Notes: generated from the letters alone by a model not told the origin. Shown: positions 33,538-42,194, counted from the stretch's first letter. The stretch is 53,616 bases of DNA from Nitrospirota bacterium (GCA_016201765.1 JACQCE010000048.1:1-53616); one strand, 5' to 3'. Made by a program: numbers and translations.

Positions 33538-36283
33538 TTTGGGGAGCGATCAAAAGGTTGATGCCGTTCCCATCGTCGGAGGCACGCCGTGGCACGTGGG
33601 GTATACGCGGGACGGCGCGGAAGCCTATGTGAGCAAAAACGGCACGACGAAACTCCTCTCGATCAACACGTCGGGCAATACGGCCGGCCCGGAAGTGGAC
33701 CTGTCCGACGACGGGCCGACGGGCGTGGCGTTGAGCCCCGACGGGAGTGAAATGTACGTCACCAATGTGACGGCCGGACGGGTCAACGTCGTGCGCGTCC
33801 AGGACAAGTCGCTGGGGACGGCGGCGATCATCGCCGATGGCCTGGTCGCCGACAGCGACATCGTGGCGTCGGCGGACCGGAATTTCCGCGCCCTCTCGAT
33901 GCTCGGCCCGAGCGAGGGGTGGGCGGTCGGGGAGGACGGCCGGTTGTTCCATTGGGATGGGACGAACTGGGGGATCGAGCCCCTCGCGACAATGCCCGTG
34001 GTGCCGCCCCCGGGCGTGTCCTGCTCGCCAGGCAATCCGCCGTCCACGTGTGACAACGGCGACGGGACGTGGACGTCCCAGATCGAACCCGTGCAGGACG
34101 TCTATGCGCGGCTCAATGACAGCGTTCAGAATGACGGCACCCTCTGCACGCCGCCGCAGATTCTGGGGTGTACCAACGGCATCAATTACCATTCGGGAAC
34201 GTTCCTCAACCCCAACCTCTACGAGACCGGCAATGAAATCGATCGATTGGGGCTTCGCCGGGTGCGTGAAGCGCCGAATGACGCCGACCCCAGCAACAAT
34301 GCCAGCCCCAATGCCGAGGGCGATCTGACCGAGACGATCATCACGCCCAATCCGAACAAAAAACTCTTCCGGCCGTATCTGCAATTTGATCTAGGTGTGG
34401 TCAAACAATATGCGCTGTCGGTGTCAACTGCGATTCTGCAGCTCCGGGCCTACAAGGCCGAGGTGCGTCCCTCCGACACCCCGGAATTCGGCACAACCGG
34501 ATTGTTCCTGGAATATCAAAATACCAGCGATTGCATTCTGGTCTCAGGCCAATGCGTACCGCCGGCCGTTAACGATTCATCGGGCAACGGCAATTCGGGG
34601 ACGAATTACGGAGGCACCATTGAGACGACCACGGGCGGCATTGATGGACCGGCCCTTTCCTTCGATGGCAATAATGACCGGGTGATCCTGCCTTCCACGA
34701 ATGCGCTGCAGGGCATTGCCAGCGGTGTGACGGTCTCGGTGTGGGTCAATTTTACCTCGGCATCCGAACTGACCGCCGCAAGCCAGGAGCTGATCCGCAA
34801 GGGCATCAACGACGATCGGCTCAGTTTTGTGCTGCGGCTTGTCAATGGCCGGCCGGCTTTCAAGGTGCGGGTCAGTTGCGGGCTGTTGTGCTGGGTGCCG
34901 AAGGAGGCATTATCCGACGGTCCCCCGCTGCAGCTTAATCACTGGTATATGCTCAGCGGCACGTATGACGGGCAACACCTCCGGGTGTATCAAGACGGCG
35001 GCGATCCCCTCAAGGAAGTGGATGCTTCGGGAGCTCTGTTTCCTGGAAGTGCTGCAGTGTCACCAGGTCCGCCCACTCGCAAATGCGGCGGTCATACCGG
35101 CGGCCCCACCGGCATTTCCTCCGATAGCCTCTGTATCGGAGGCACCAACACAACTAGTCCTCTCGGCACGGGGAACAGTTTTGCCGGCCTGATGGATGGA
35201 ATCCGTATTTACGATACGGGTTTGTCACAGACTGACAACAACGCCTTGGCTGGCCTTGGCGACCGCTACGTTGATATCTACCGAGTGACCTCTTCCTGGC
35301 CTGTTGCCACACTGAGCGGCGCGACGCAGCCGCAAAGCTGGGGTGTTGACCAGACGAACAGTTTTGCGAAAACGATCATCAGGCAGAAGGAGATCACCGA
35401 TCCCCTCAATGTGCCGCCGGGACAGAGGTATGAATGGGATGTGACGCGGCTGGCGCAGGGGTGGGTGGATGATACCTATCATAACTATGGTCTGGTCTTG
35501 AGGATGGGACTTGATCCGAGCACGGGGGCGACGGACCCCAGTTCCAGCGGTACAGTCTGGTTCTATTCGGCCCACGCCCCGTCGCCGTACACCGGCTACC
35601 GCCCCAGGTTGACCGTCAAATACCGAGTCAGCCGCCGTCCGAATCTGGCGTCGGTGGCGATGGTCGATACCAACGGCGACAAGGTTGCCGACGATGGCTG
35701 GGCCGTCGGCCAGGGGGGGGTCATTTTTCGCTACAACAGCGGCCCCAAGACCTGGTCGTTGTGGACGCAGCTCGCCAACGGCGCGCCGACCCTCCCGACG
35801 AAGGGGTTGAACTCGGTGTCGATGCGCAGCGCCACGGAGGGGTGGGTGGTCGGCGAGGAGGGGGTGATCTACCATTTCACCGGCACGCTGGCCGGAGGCG
35901 TGGTCACCGGCTCATGGGCGAAGGATCCCTTGTCGGAAGCGGTCACCTCCTCCAATGTAAACGCCGTCTCCATCGCGCCCAACGGCGACGGCATCGCCGT
36001 CGGGGACGACGGCGTCATCCTCATGTATGATCATCTTGCCGGTTCGTGGGCGGTGGATGGCACCTCGCCCGCTCGCCTGTTGGCCGTGAAAGCTTTTTCG
36101 AAGGCCAAGGCGTGGGGCGTCGGCGAGGAGGCCACGATTATCCGGAAACGCGCCGGGAGCTGGCTGGCCACCGATGCGGAGAACGGCACAGAGGCGCCGA
36201 GTGCGACCGGCAACACCCATTTGCGCGGGATTGATATGCTGCCGGAGCAGACCACGGTGAGCGACTGGCGCGAGAACTACTGA
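33185..36283 (+). CDS. Giant pilus adhesin, main part after the frameshift (YVTN, nested LamG in DNRLRE, GWAVG repeats)
   Basis: Continuation of the PilX-like gene in the next frame; the GTG at 33185 has no ribosome-binding site and is only where this frame opens. Order of domains: YVTN-type beta-propeller units (AYVAGRATKKVYLID, EAYVSKNGTTKLLSIN, EMYVTNVTAGRVNVV), one GWAVGEDGRLFHWDG repeat, a DNRLRE-type half (34080-34560; DVYARLNDSVQ ... RPYLQFDLGVV), a LamG/concanavalin-like domain (34573-35250; SFDGNNDRVILP, HWYMLSGTYDGQHLRVY, AGLMDGIRIYD), the second DNRLRE half (35262-35640; YEWDVTRLAQGWV, RPRLTVKYRV), and four more GWAVG-like repeats. The fold resembles MshQ/PilY1-type tip adhesins. 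Confidence 0.8.
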   Translation: MICRTGPGPGACGTTETAPANDYVEATFTLTDTANPANCPNPVPRYIGLNWNGSKAFVTTGSSGCVKSVTLTSGFSPPNPTVVGINTGDADLWGIAIHPGGSYAYVAGRATKKVYLIDLGSDQKVDAVPIVGGTPWHVGYTRDGAEAYVSKNGTTKLLSINTSGNTAGPEVDLSDDGPTGVALSPDGSEMYVTNVTAGRVNVVRVQDKSLGTAAIIADGLVADSDIVASADRNFRALSMLGPSEGWAVGEDGRLFHWDGTNWGIEPLATMPVVPPPGVSCSPGNPPSTCDNGDGTWTSQIEPVQDVYARLNDSVQNDGTLCTPPQILGCTNGINYHSGTFLNPNLYETGNEIDRLGLRRVREAPNDADPSNNASPNAEGDLTETIITPNPNKKLFRPYLQFDLGVVKQYALSVSTAILQLRAYKAEVRPSDTPEFGTTGLFLEYQNTSDCILVSGQCVPPAVNDSSGNGNSGTNYGGTIETTTGGIDGPALSFDGNNDRVILPSTNALQGIASGVTVSVWVNFTSASELTAASQELIRKGINDDRLSFVLRLVNGRPAFKVRVSCGLLCWVPKEALSDGPPLQLNHWYMLSGTYDGQHLRVYQDGGDPLKEVDASGALFPGSAAVSPGPPTRKCGGHTGGPTGISSDSLCIGGTNTTSPLGTGNSFAGLMDGIRIYDTGLSQTDNNALAGLGDRYVDIYRVTSSWPVATLSGATQPQSWGVDQTNSFAKTIIRQKEITDPLNVPPGQRYEWDVTRLAQGWVDDTYHNYGLVLRMGLDPSTGATDPSSSGTVWFYSAHAPSPYTGYRPRLTVKYRVSRRPNLASVAMVDTNGDKVADDGWAVGQGGVIFRYNSGPKTWSLWTQLANGAPTLPTKGLNSVSMRSATEGWVVGEEGVIYHFTGTLAGGVVTGSWAKDPLSEAVTSSNVNAVSIAPNGDGIAVGDDGVILMYDHLAGSWAVDGTSPARLLAVKAFSKAKAWGVGEEATIIRKRAGSWLATDAENGTEAPSATGNTHLRGIDMLPEQTTVSDWRENY

Positions 36284-36288
36284 ATTTT

Positions 36289-36318
36289 ACCGGCGTCAAC
36301 ATGTAGGTGTTGCCGGGT
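36289..36318 (+). terminator. Weak terminator-like hairpin after the adhesin gene
   Basis: CCGG-CGT-CAACA pairs with TGTTG-CCGG, with a T-rich stretch only about 17 bases later (36339-36349). The distance makes it a doubtful intrinsic terminator. Confidence 0.25.
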
Positions 36319-36347
36319 CTGAATGCCCCAACATCTTGTTTTTCTTC

Positions 36348-36376
36348 TTGACATCAGCCATTTTCTGGCGTATCAA
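36348..36376 (+). promoter_or_regulatory. Sigma-70 promoter for pilMNOPQ
   Basis: A perfect TTGACA (36348-36353), a 17-base spacer and TATCAA (36371-36376) in an A/T-rich gap, about 90 bases before the pilM start. Confidence 0.7.
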
Positions 36377-36472
36377 TAATCAAATCCGAATGATCAAAAC
36401 CGGAACGCATTTTACAGGTGTGCCGATGTGCGCGACTGCCTGCCGTGCGCAGGGTCGGCCGGAAGGGTTGCA

Positions 36473-37522
36473 GTGGGCTGGTTGAGCCCGCCCCTGATCG
36501 GTCTCGACGTCGGCCATGGCTCCATCAAAGCTGTCAGCCTGACCGGCCGCCGTCGCGGCTCCCTCCTCTTTGCCGGTCTGGTCGAGTTGCCACCGCCCGG
36601 ATCAACGATGACAGGGCCGCGGATGAGCGCCGGCCTCTCCTCATTGGGCGAGGAGTACCAACTGGCCCGTCAACCGGCGGCGGTCTGCTTCACGGAGCGG
36701 GCGTTGCTGATCACCTATCTGACGATGCCCGCGATTCCGGATCAGGAGTTGGTCGAGGCGTTGCGATGGGAGGCGAAAAAACATTTCTCCTGCGCCATCG
36801 ACGAGCTGGTGATCGACTACCTGGTGGTCGGCAGGGAGGGGGGCGCGGAGGGCAACACGGTGGAGGTGGTCCTCGTGGCGGGGGAACGGGCCGCGCTCAT
36901 GGCCGATCTGGAGCCGCTCAAGCAGGCGGGATTGAAGATCGTGGCGATCGACGCGACGCCGCTGGCGTGGGTGGCGGCGATTCAACGGCGGGCGCCGGAG
37001 TTGCTGGAGGGCAACGTGGCGTTGGTGGACCTGGGAGCCGGGAAAATCGACATCAATGTGGTGCGAAACGGCGCCCTGCGGATGACGCGCCGGGTGGCGG
37101 GCGGCGGACAGGGCATCACCGACGCCATCGCGCGGGAGCTGGGCGTGTCCGCCTCGTCCGCGGAGTTGCTGAAGCGGCAGATCGGTCTGGAAAATCCCCG
37201 GCAGGCGCTGGAGCAGGCGCGCGCCGACAAGTTTGCGGAGGTGATCAAGCAGGAGGTGAACCGGTTGATTCTGGAGGTGCAGCGGTCGATCGAATTTTAC
37301 CGCGTGGAGCATCGACAGAGCGCGCTGCAGCGGCTGCTGCTGGGCGGGGGCACCGCGCTCCTGCGCGGGTTGAGCGGGTACATGTCCGGCTATTTTGAAG
37401 CGCCGATCGAATTGGACGATCCGTTCGCCGAGTTCCATGTTGAGAAGGCGGGGTTCGATGTGGTGCGGGCCCAGGCGCCCCGCTTTACGGCCGCCATGGG
37501 CCTGGCACAGTGGGAGGCGTGA
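36473..37522 (+). CDS. pilM: Type IV pilus assembly actin-like ATPase PilM
   Basis: Cytoplasmic actin-fold protein that binds the PilN N-terminus. The frame is open from GTG 36428. I prefer GTG 36473 because the family begins just before PLIGLDVGHGSIKAV, and AAGG lies 6 bases upstream. Phosphate loop 1 is IGLDVGHGSIKAV, the second is VALVDLGAGKIDINVV, and the adenosine motif is LLLGGGTALLRGL. WEAKKHFSCAIDELVIDYLVVG is typical of PilM. About 349 residues is standard. The TGA shares a base with the pilN ATG. Confidence 0.94.
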   Translation: MGWLSPPLIGLDVGHGSIKAVSLTGRRRGSLLFAGLVELPPPGSTMTGPRMSAGLSSLGEEYQLARQPAAVCFTERALLITYLTMPAIPDQELVEALRWEAKKHFSCAIDELVIDYLVVGREGGAEGNTVEVVLVAGERAALMADLEPLKQAGLKIVAIDATPLAWVAAIQRRAPELLEGNVALVDLGAGKIDINVVRNGALRMTRRVAGGGQGITDAIARELGVSASSAELLKRQIGLENPRQALEQARADKFAEVIKQEVNRLILEVQRSIEFYRVEHRQSALQRLLLGGGTALLRGLSGYMSGYFEAPIELDDPFAEFHVEKAGFDVVRAQAPRFTAAMGLAQWEA

Positions 37523-38130
37523 TGGCCCGCCGGTCCAAGCAGCGGATCAATCTCTACCGGCCGGTCCTGGGAACCGGCACCATCGCCGCGCCCAAGCGTT
37601 CCCTGGTAATCGGGTCGATGGCGCTCCTGATCGTGTCGATCGCGGTCGTGGCGGCGCTGGACCTGAAGAAACGGTGGGAACTGGGACGGGCCATTGCCGC
37701 CCAACAGGCGGAACGCGATCAGGTCAAAGCGCAGATTGCCACGTTGTCGGATCGGCTGACGCTGCTGACCAGCGGGATGAATGCGCAGGTGACCACCGCG
37801 TCGGCCGAGCTGTTGCCCCTGATCAACCAGCGCACCAAGTGGACTGAGTTGTTTCAGGATATGAGCCTGCGGGTGCCGGAGGGCGTCTGGCTGCTCAAGA
37901 TGGATGTGGAGACGCTGAACATCCCCGTCGGCAGGGGAAAGACCAAGTTGGCCGACAAGAAGAGCATCACGCTCTCCGGGTTTGCCAGATCGTTTCTGGG
38001 GCTGGGGCAGTTGTTGATGGCCCTGGAACAGTCGCCGAAATTTACGTCGGTGACGTTGAAATCCGCCAAGCGCAAAACCGACAAGCTGGGCGAACAGGTC
38101 GATTTTGAAATTGCCGGGGTGTTGCTGTGA
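37522..38130 (+). CDS. pilN: Type IV pilus assembly protein PilN
   Basis: 202 residues. The N-terminus ARRSKQRINLYRP contains the INLY-type motif that docks into PilM. One membrane helix (RSLVIGSMALLIVSIAVVAALDL) is followed by a coiled coil (AAQQAERDQVKAQIATLSDRLTLL) and a ferredoxin-like domain (VPEGVWLLKMDVE, ITLSGFARSFLGLGQLLMALEQ). It starts on the last base of the pilM stop. Confidence 0.93.
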   Translation: MARRSKQRINLYRPVLGTGTIAAPKRSLVIGSMALLIVSIAVVAALDLKKRWELGRAIAAQQAERDQVKAQIATLSDRLTLLTSGMNAQVTTASAELLPLINQRTKWTELFQDMSLRVPEGVWLLKMDVETLNIPVGRGKTKLADKKSITLSGFARSFLGLGQLLMALEQSPKFTSVTLKSAKRKTDKLGEQVDFEIAGVLL

Positions 38131-38200
38131 AGGACTTGACGGATTGTGGTGATCGTCCGATGACGCGTGGCGCAACCGACGGGGAGCGGAAAAGGGTCTG

Positions 38201-38779
38201 ATGGGAAAACTGTTCGCCCTGCTGCAAAAACTGTCGCCGCGCGAACAATTCATCGCGTGGGCGGTCATCGCCGCGCTCGTCGTCTCCGGCGGCGTGATGC
38301 TGCATGATGCGCAGCAGAAGAAGTTGCTTGCGCTGAAGGGCCAGCTGGATGCCGTGAAAAATGAGATCGGCGGCCTGAAGAGCGAGGTGCTGCTCAGGCA
38401 GAAAGAGGTGGATCAGGCTGCGGCACAGCAGGTTGAGGCGAAAACGCGGGCCACGCTGGTCGCGCAAACGCAGCAGCAGTTGTCGCAGGGGGGGCGGGTG
38501 TCGGAGCTGGTTTCCGAGTTGATGCGTACGGCCAAGGAGGGGGGGGTCGACGTGCTATCGATCAAACCCGGCGAGCAGCGGGATCAAGGCAGCTATGTGG
38601 AATTGCCGGTGACCATGGAACTGCGGGCCCGGTTCCGCAGTCTGGGGGAATATCTGCAGCAGGTGCAACACCTCCAGCAGGTGGTGCTGGTGGGCCGGGT
38701 TCGTGTGGAGCCGTCAACGGTGGAAGGCGCGGTGTTGACCGTGGAGGTGGGCACGGTGAGTTTCCTGGGGAAGGTGTGA
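38201..38779 (+). CDS. pilO: Type IV pilus assembly protein PilO
   Basis: 192 residues: a helix near 17-35 (FIAWAVIAALVVSGGVML), a long coiled coil (LKGQLDAVKNEIGGLKSEVLLRQKE), and a C-terminal domain with YVELPVTMELRARFRSLGEYLQQVQHLQQVVLVGRVRV, the PilO signature. A 70-base gap with no clear element separates it from pilN. Its end overlaps pilP by one base. Confidence 0.92.
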   Translation: MGKLFALLQKLSPREQFIAWAVIAALVVSGGVMLHDAQQKKLLALKGQLDAVKNEIGGLKSEVLLRQKEVDQAAAQQVEAKTRATLVAQTQQQLSQGGRVSELVSELMRTAKEGGVDVLSIKPGEQRDQGSYVELPVTMELRARFRSLGEYLQQVQHLQQVVLVGRVRVEPSTVEGAVLTVEVGTVSFLGKV

Positions 38780-39198
38780 TGGAGACGCGGTCGGTCATCG
38801 TGATCGGTGTGATCGTGTGGGCGGTGTGGGTGGCGCCGGCCTCTTCTGCTGATGCAACCGGCGCTTCCGAAACGGCAAGCCGTGCGCGACTGTCGGCGGG
38901 GCTGTCCGAGATCAATCTTCAGGCGTTGGAACAGTTGGAGGCGCCCCGATGGGGGAGGGATCCGTTTGCGCAACCCACCAAGGAGGAGGTCATGGCGGGG
39001 ACGCTGTCGCTGACGGCCATCCTCTATCACCAGTCATCCGCGGTGGCCGTGTTGAACGGTCAAGTGGTGCGGGTCGGCGATGAGGTGGATGGGCGGCAGG
39101 TGGTGGCGATTGACCGCGATCATGTGATGGTGCGCGAAGGCAAAGTCCTCCGGCGGCTGGATGTCCCGCGGTTCACCGTCCAAAAGAGGAAACCGTAG
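38779..39198 (+). CDS. pilP: Type IV pilus assembly protein PilP
   Basis: 139 residues from the ATG at 38779, overlapping the pilO TGA. A signal or anchor sequence (VIVIGVIVWAVWVAPASSA) lacks an obvious lipobox Cys, unlike Neisseria PilP. The PilP beta-sandwich shows WGRDPFAQPTKEE, LTAILYHQSSAVAVLNGQVVRVGDEVDGRQVVAI and KVLRRL. It links the PilN/O complex to the secretin. The stop is immediately followed by the secretin ATG. Confidence 0.88.
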   Translation: METRSVIVIGVIVWAVWVAPASSADATGASETASRARLSAGLSEINLQALEQLEAPRWGRDPFAQPTKEEVMAGTLSLTAILYHQSSAVAVLNGQVVRVGDEVDGRQVVAIDRDHVMVREGKVLRRLDVPRFTVQKRKP

Positions 39199-40560
39199 AT
39201 GCGCAAGGCGCGAGACTGGCGGGGCCGTGCGATGATCTGCGTGCTGGCGGCGATGGCGGTGTGGGGAGGGCCGTCCGGAATGGGGGCGGCGGTCGCCGCG
39301 CCGCCGGCGCTGCGTTTTTCAATGGAATTCAGGGACGCCGATGTGAAGGATGTGCTCAGAGCCCTTGGACAGGAAAACAAGCTGAATGTGGTATTCGGCG
39401 ATGACGTCCAGGGCAAGGTGACGTTGAGCTTTCGCGATGTCACGCTGCAGGAGGCGCTGGAGGCGATTCTCCAGATCCAGAACCTGAGCAGCATGCAGGA
39501 GGGCAACATCCTCCGGATCGTCCGTTCGCCGTTTGCGGCGGGTGAAGACCAGCTGGTCACCGCCATCGTTCCGGTGCAATTCGCGGACGCGGATGAACTG
39601 TCCCAGTCGGTCAGGCAGTTGTTGAGCTCCAGGGGAAAATTGACCATCGACAAGCGGACCAATGCGTTGCTGATCAGGGATGTGCAGGAAAACATCCGGC
39701 GCATTCGGGGCGTGGTGGGAAAATTGGATGAACGGACGCCCCAGGTCCTGATTGAGGCAAAAATTGTCGAGGCGGACACAAGTTTCTCCCGTCAGATCGG
39801 GATCCAATGGGGGGCCAATGGCATCTCGCGCAACGGAGCGGGGACGTTTGGCCTCGGGGGCACCGCGGCCACGGGAGGGGTGGGCGCGGCGGGCAGCAAT
39901 TTTCTGGTGAATTTGCCGGCCAGCGTCGGTCCGGGTTCCGGCGGCGCGATCGGATTCTCATTTGCCAACATTTCCGACACCTTCGCGCTTGATCTCCAGT
40001 TGACGGCGCTTGAAAATACGGGTCGCGGCAAGATTTTATCGAGCCCAAAAATTCTGACCCAAAACAATAAGGAAGCCAAGATTTCCACCGGCCTGACCAT
40101 TCCGGTGCTGACCTCGACGGTGGTCGCCTCGGGCGTGGCCGGGCCGGGCGGCGCGGAGGGGAGCCAGGCGACGACGGGCGTGCAAAATATCGACGTCAAT
40201 CTGGCCCTGACGGTCACCCCGCATGTGACGCCCGGTGATCAGATTAATCTGAAAATTCATGCGGAGAAAAAGGACGCCGATTTCGCGCAGCAGGTGCAGG
40301 GCATCCCGACATTGACGACGCGCGAGGCGTCGACGGAAATGATCGCCCGCGACGGCGAAACGGTGGTGATCGGCGGAATTTACAAAAAAACGGAAAGCAA
40401 GCAACGCACCGGCCTGCCGTTCCTGTCCAGCATTCCCGTGGTGGGCTGGCTGTTTAAAAACGAAAAAACATCTGATGATTTGTCCGAGCTGCTGATCTTT
40501 GTGACCCCGCATCTCTATCGTAATCGTGATCAGTCGGCCTCGTCCCGTTCCGCCCCTTGA
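39199..40560 (+). CDS. pilQ: Secretin PilQ/MshL-like
   Basis: 453-residue outer-membrane secretin. A signal peptide ends near AAVAA. The STN-type domain (FRDADVKDVLRALGQENKLNVVFGDDV) and one N-domain (IVPVQFADADELSQSVRQLLSSRGKLTIDKRTNALLIRDV) precede the secretin core (VLIEAKIVEADTSFSRQIGIQWG; STEMIARDGETVVIGGIYKKTESK; LPFLSSIPVVGWLFKNE; ELLIFVTPHL). It lacks the N-terminal AMIN domains of long PilQ proteins, so it resembles MshL in size. A Gly-rich loop near 205-240 is the likely gate region. Confidence 0.93.
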   Translation: MRKARDWRGRAMICVLAAMAVWGGPSGMGAAVAAPPALRFSMEFRDADVKDVLRALGQENKLNVVFGDDVQGKVTLSFRDVTLQEALEAILQIQNLSSMQEGNILRIVRSPFAAGEDQLVTAIVPVQFADADELSQSVRQLLSSRGKLTIDKRTNALLIRDVQENIRRIRGVVGKLDERTPQVLIEAKIVEADTSFSRQIGIQWGANGISRNGAGTFGLGGTAATGGVGAAGSNFLVNLPASVGPGSGGAIGFSFANISDTFALDLQLTALENTGRGKILSSPKILTQNNKEAKISTGLTIPVLTSTVVASGVAGPGGAEGSQATTGVQNIDVNLALTVTPHVTPGDQINLKIHAEKKDADFAQQVQGIPTLTTREASTEMIARDGETVVIGGIYKKTESKQRTGLPFLSSIPVVGWLFKNEKTSDDLSELLIFVTPHLYRNRDQSASSRSAP

Positions 40561-40564
40561 CGGT

Positions 40565-40584
40565 TACGCTGCATTACGCTGCAT
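40565..40584. repeat. 10-base tandem duplication (TACGCTGCAT x2)
   Basis: Two direct copies lie between pilQ and the cutA promoter. No function is apparent. Confidence 0.85.
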
Positions 40585-40590
40585 TCCGCC

Positions 40591-40618
40591 TTGACTTTCC
40601 CAATCGTTTCGTGATAGC
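40591..40618 (+). promoter_or_regulatory. Possible cutA promoter
   Basis: TTGACT (40591-40596), a 16-base spacer and the poor -10 candidate GATAGC (40613-40618), 36 bases before the cutA ATG. Confidence 0.4.
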
Positions 40619-40654
40619 CCTGACCGCGGTTACTCCGCGTGATCGGAGCGTGCA

Positions 40655-41008
40655 ATGTCGACGGCTGACGGATCGAATGAGACGATTGTCGTGTTGGTGA
40701 CGGCGCCGCCGGGCGAATTGGCGCGGGCGATCGCCCGCCGCCTGGTTGACGCCCGGTTGGCCGCGTGCGTGAACATCGTGACATCGGTCGAATCGATCTA
40801 TCGCTGGGAGGGCCAGCGTTGCGAGGAGGCCGAGTGGCTGCTGGTGATCAAAACGCGGCGACCGTTGTTCGATCGGGTGGCTTCCGAAGTCAAGGCCCTC
40901 CACAATTACGCCATTCCCGAGATCATTGCGCTGCCCATTGTGTCGGGATCCAAAGACTATCTCCGGTGGGTGGTTGAGTCAACCCCGCTGACCAGCCCAA
41001 TTCTGTAA
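40655..41008 (+). CDS. cutA: Divalent-cation tolerance protein CutA
   Basis: 117-residue trimeric CutA1. Typical blocks are VLVTAPPGELARAIARRLVDARLAACVNIV, SIYRWEGQRCEEAEWLLVIKTRR, and the C-terminal LHNYAIPEIIALPIVSGSKDYLRWV. The family is linked to copper and other divalent cation tolerance, though its biochemical role is unsettled. The ATG at 40655 gives the standard N-terminus. Confidence 0.95.
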   Translation: MSTADGSNETIVVLVTAPPGELARAIARRLVDARLAACVNIVTSVESIYRWEGQRCEEAEWLLVIKTRRPLFDRVASEVKALHNYAIPEIIALPIVSGSKDYLRWVVESTPLTSPIL

Positions 41009-41120
41009 CCAGTTACCCATTAATGGACAAAGTTGGCCTGTGTGTTTCAAAGAGGAACGTTTCTGTAATAAAAAGGCTATTTTTATCAAAATGTTAGAAA
41101 CAAGTCCCGATTTGAAACGC

Positions 41121-41135
41121 TGGCATATTGCTTGC
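41121..41135 (+). promoter_or_regulatory. Sigma-54 (-24/-12) promoter for the M23 peptidase
   Basis: TGGCAT-N5-TTGC with the invariant GG (41122-41123) and GC (41134-41135) ten bases apart. The upstream 41040-41118 is A/T-rich and holds GTTTCAAA (41044-41051) and its complement TTTGAAAC (41111-41118), which may be an activator site. Transcription would start near 41147, leaving a leader of about 45 bases. Confidence 0.75.
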
Positions 41136-41193
41136 GTCTTTACCAGACCGAAGGGATAAGAATGACCGGTTACATTTGCGGGAGGGACTGAGA

Positions 41194-42114
41194 ATGGCCG
41201 ATCCCCAAGATGCCTATACCATCGTCATTTTTCCCAAGCCGACTGCCAAAGGCTATCAATTTCGGATTGCCAAGCAGAGAGCCAAACAGTTGGGGATTGC
41301 GGCGGCCGCTCTGGTGGTGGTGTTCAGCCTCGCGGCATTGCATTATGTTGTGATGCTGGGTCATGCGTGGGAACTGCGGACGTTGCGGTTGAAAAGCACG
41401 ACCCAGGAGCAGGAGCTGGCGCGCTATCAGGAGCTGGCGAATGATTTGAAGGGACAACTGGAGCGGCTCCGGGAATTTGACGTCAAACTCCGCGTCATGA
41501 CCAATTTGAATCCGCCGCCCGATGCCGACGGAAAGGCCGGCATCGGCGGCACCGAGGCGACCCCTGACGGTCCGCCTCTCGACGGAAAGGGCGGAACGGA
41601 GGAGGCGCCCCCCGTGACCGAGCTGGAAGCGTCGTTGGTGAGTTTGCAGTCCGACGCCGCCCGGCAGGAAGCAAGTTTCTCCGAACTGATAAGCTCGCTG
41701 CGCGGGCGGATGACGCAGTGGGCGTCGACGCCGTCGATCTGGCCCGTGCACGGCTGGTACTCATCCGGTTTCGGACGACGCCTCTCGCCGTTTACCGGGA
41801 CGATCATGATGCACAAGGGGATCGATCTGGCCGCCTATGCGGGCACGCCGATCGTGGCGCCTGCGGACGGACGGGTGGAGGCCGTGGACCACGACAGCGG
41901 GCTCGGCAGGGTGGTGGTCATCGATCATGGTTACGGTGTGAAAACACTCTATGCGCATCTCTTGCGGACCTATGTCAGTACCGGCATGCGGATCAAACGG
42001 GGCGAGACCATTGCGGCGGTCGGCAACAGCGGACTGAGCACCGGTCCTCATCTGCACTACGAAATCCACGTCAACGGTCAGGCGGTGGATCCGCTTCAGT
42101 ACATCATCAACTGA
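41194..42114 (+). CDS. Membrane-anchored M23 (LytM) peptidase, coiled-coil
   Basis: 306 residues. A cytoplasmic start (MADPQDAYTIVIFPKP) is followed by one helix (GIAAAALVVVFSLAALHYVVML), a coiled coil (TTQEQELARYQELANDLKGQLERL), a Pro/Gly-rich linker and a LytM domain. Zinc ligands are visible in HKGIDLAAYAGTPI and HLHYEIHVNG, so it may be catalytically active against peptidoglycan cross-links. GGGAGG precedes the ATG at 41194. Neither divisome nor pilus function is proven. The sigma-54 promoter makes it a candidate target of the NtrX-like activator. Confidence 0.9.
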   Translation: MADPQDAYTIVIFPKPTAKGYQFRIAKQRAKQLGIAAAALVVVFSLAALHYVVMLGHAWELRTLRLKSTTQEQELARYQELANDLKGQLERLREFDVKLRVMTNLNPPPDADGKAGIGGTEATPDGPPLDGKGGTEEAPPVTELEASLVSLQSDAARQEASFSELISSLRGRMTQWASTPSIWPVHGWYSSGFGRRLSPFTGTIMMHKGIDLAAYAGTPIVAPADGRVEAVDHDSGLGRVVVIDHGYGVKTLYAHLLRTYVSTGMRIKRGETIAAVGNSGLSTGPHLHYEIHVNGQAVDPLQYIIN

Positions 42115-42165
42115 CGCTTCCCCGGTTCTTGCTGATCCTCTAGACGATCCGATCGGCCCGCCGTC

Positions 42166-42194
42166 TGGTGGCGGGGGACGCCTTGTGTTATAAT
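42166..42194 (+). promoter_or_regulatory. Promoter for the secA leader ORF and secA
   Basis: A perfect TATAAT at 42189-42194. The best -35 at 17 bases is the weak TGGTGG (42166-42171), which overlaps a small CCCGCC/GGCGGG hairpin (42157-42175). The predicted start, about 7 bases after the -10, coincides with the ATG of the leader ORF at 42201. Confidence 0.55.

Noticed and set aside
41060..41082. A/T-only hairpin after cutA as an intrinsic terminator
   Set aside because: The ATAAAAA/TTTTTAT stem has no G/C pairs in the arms and is more likely part of the sigma-54 upstream region.
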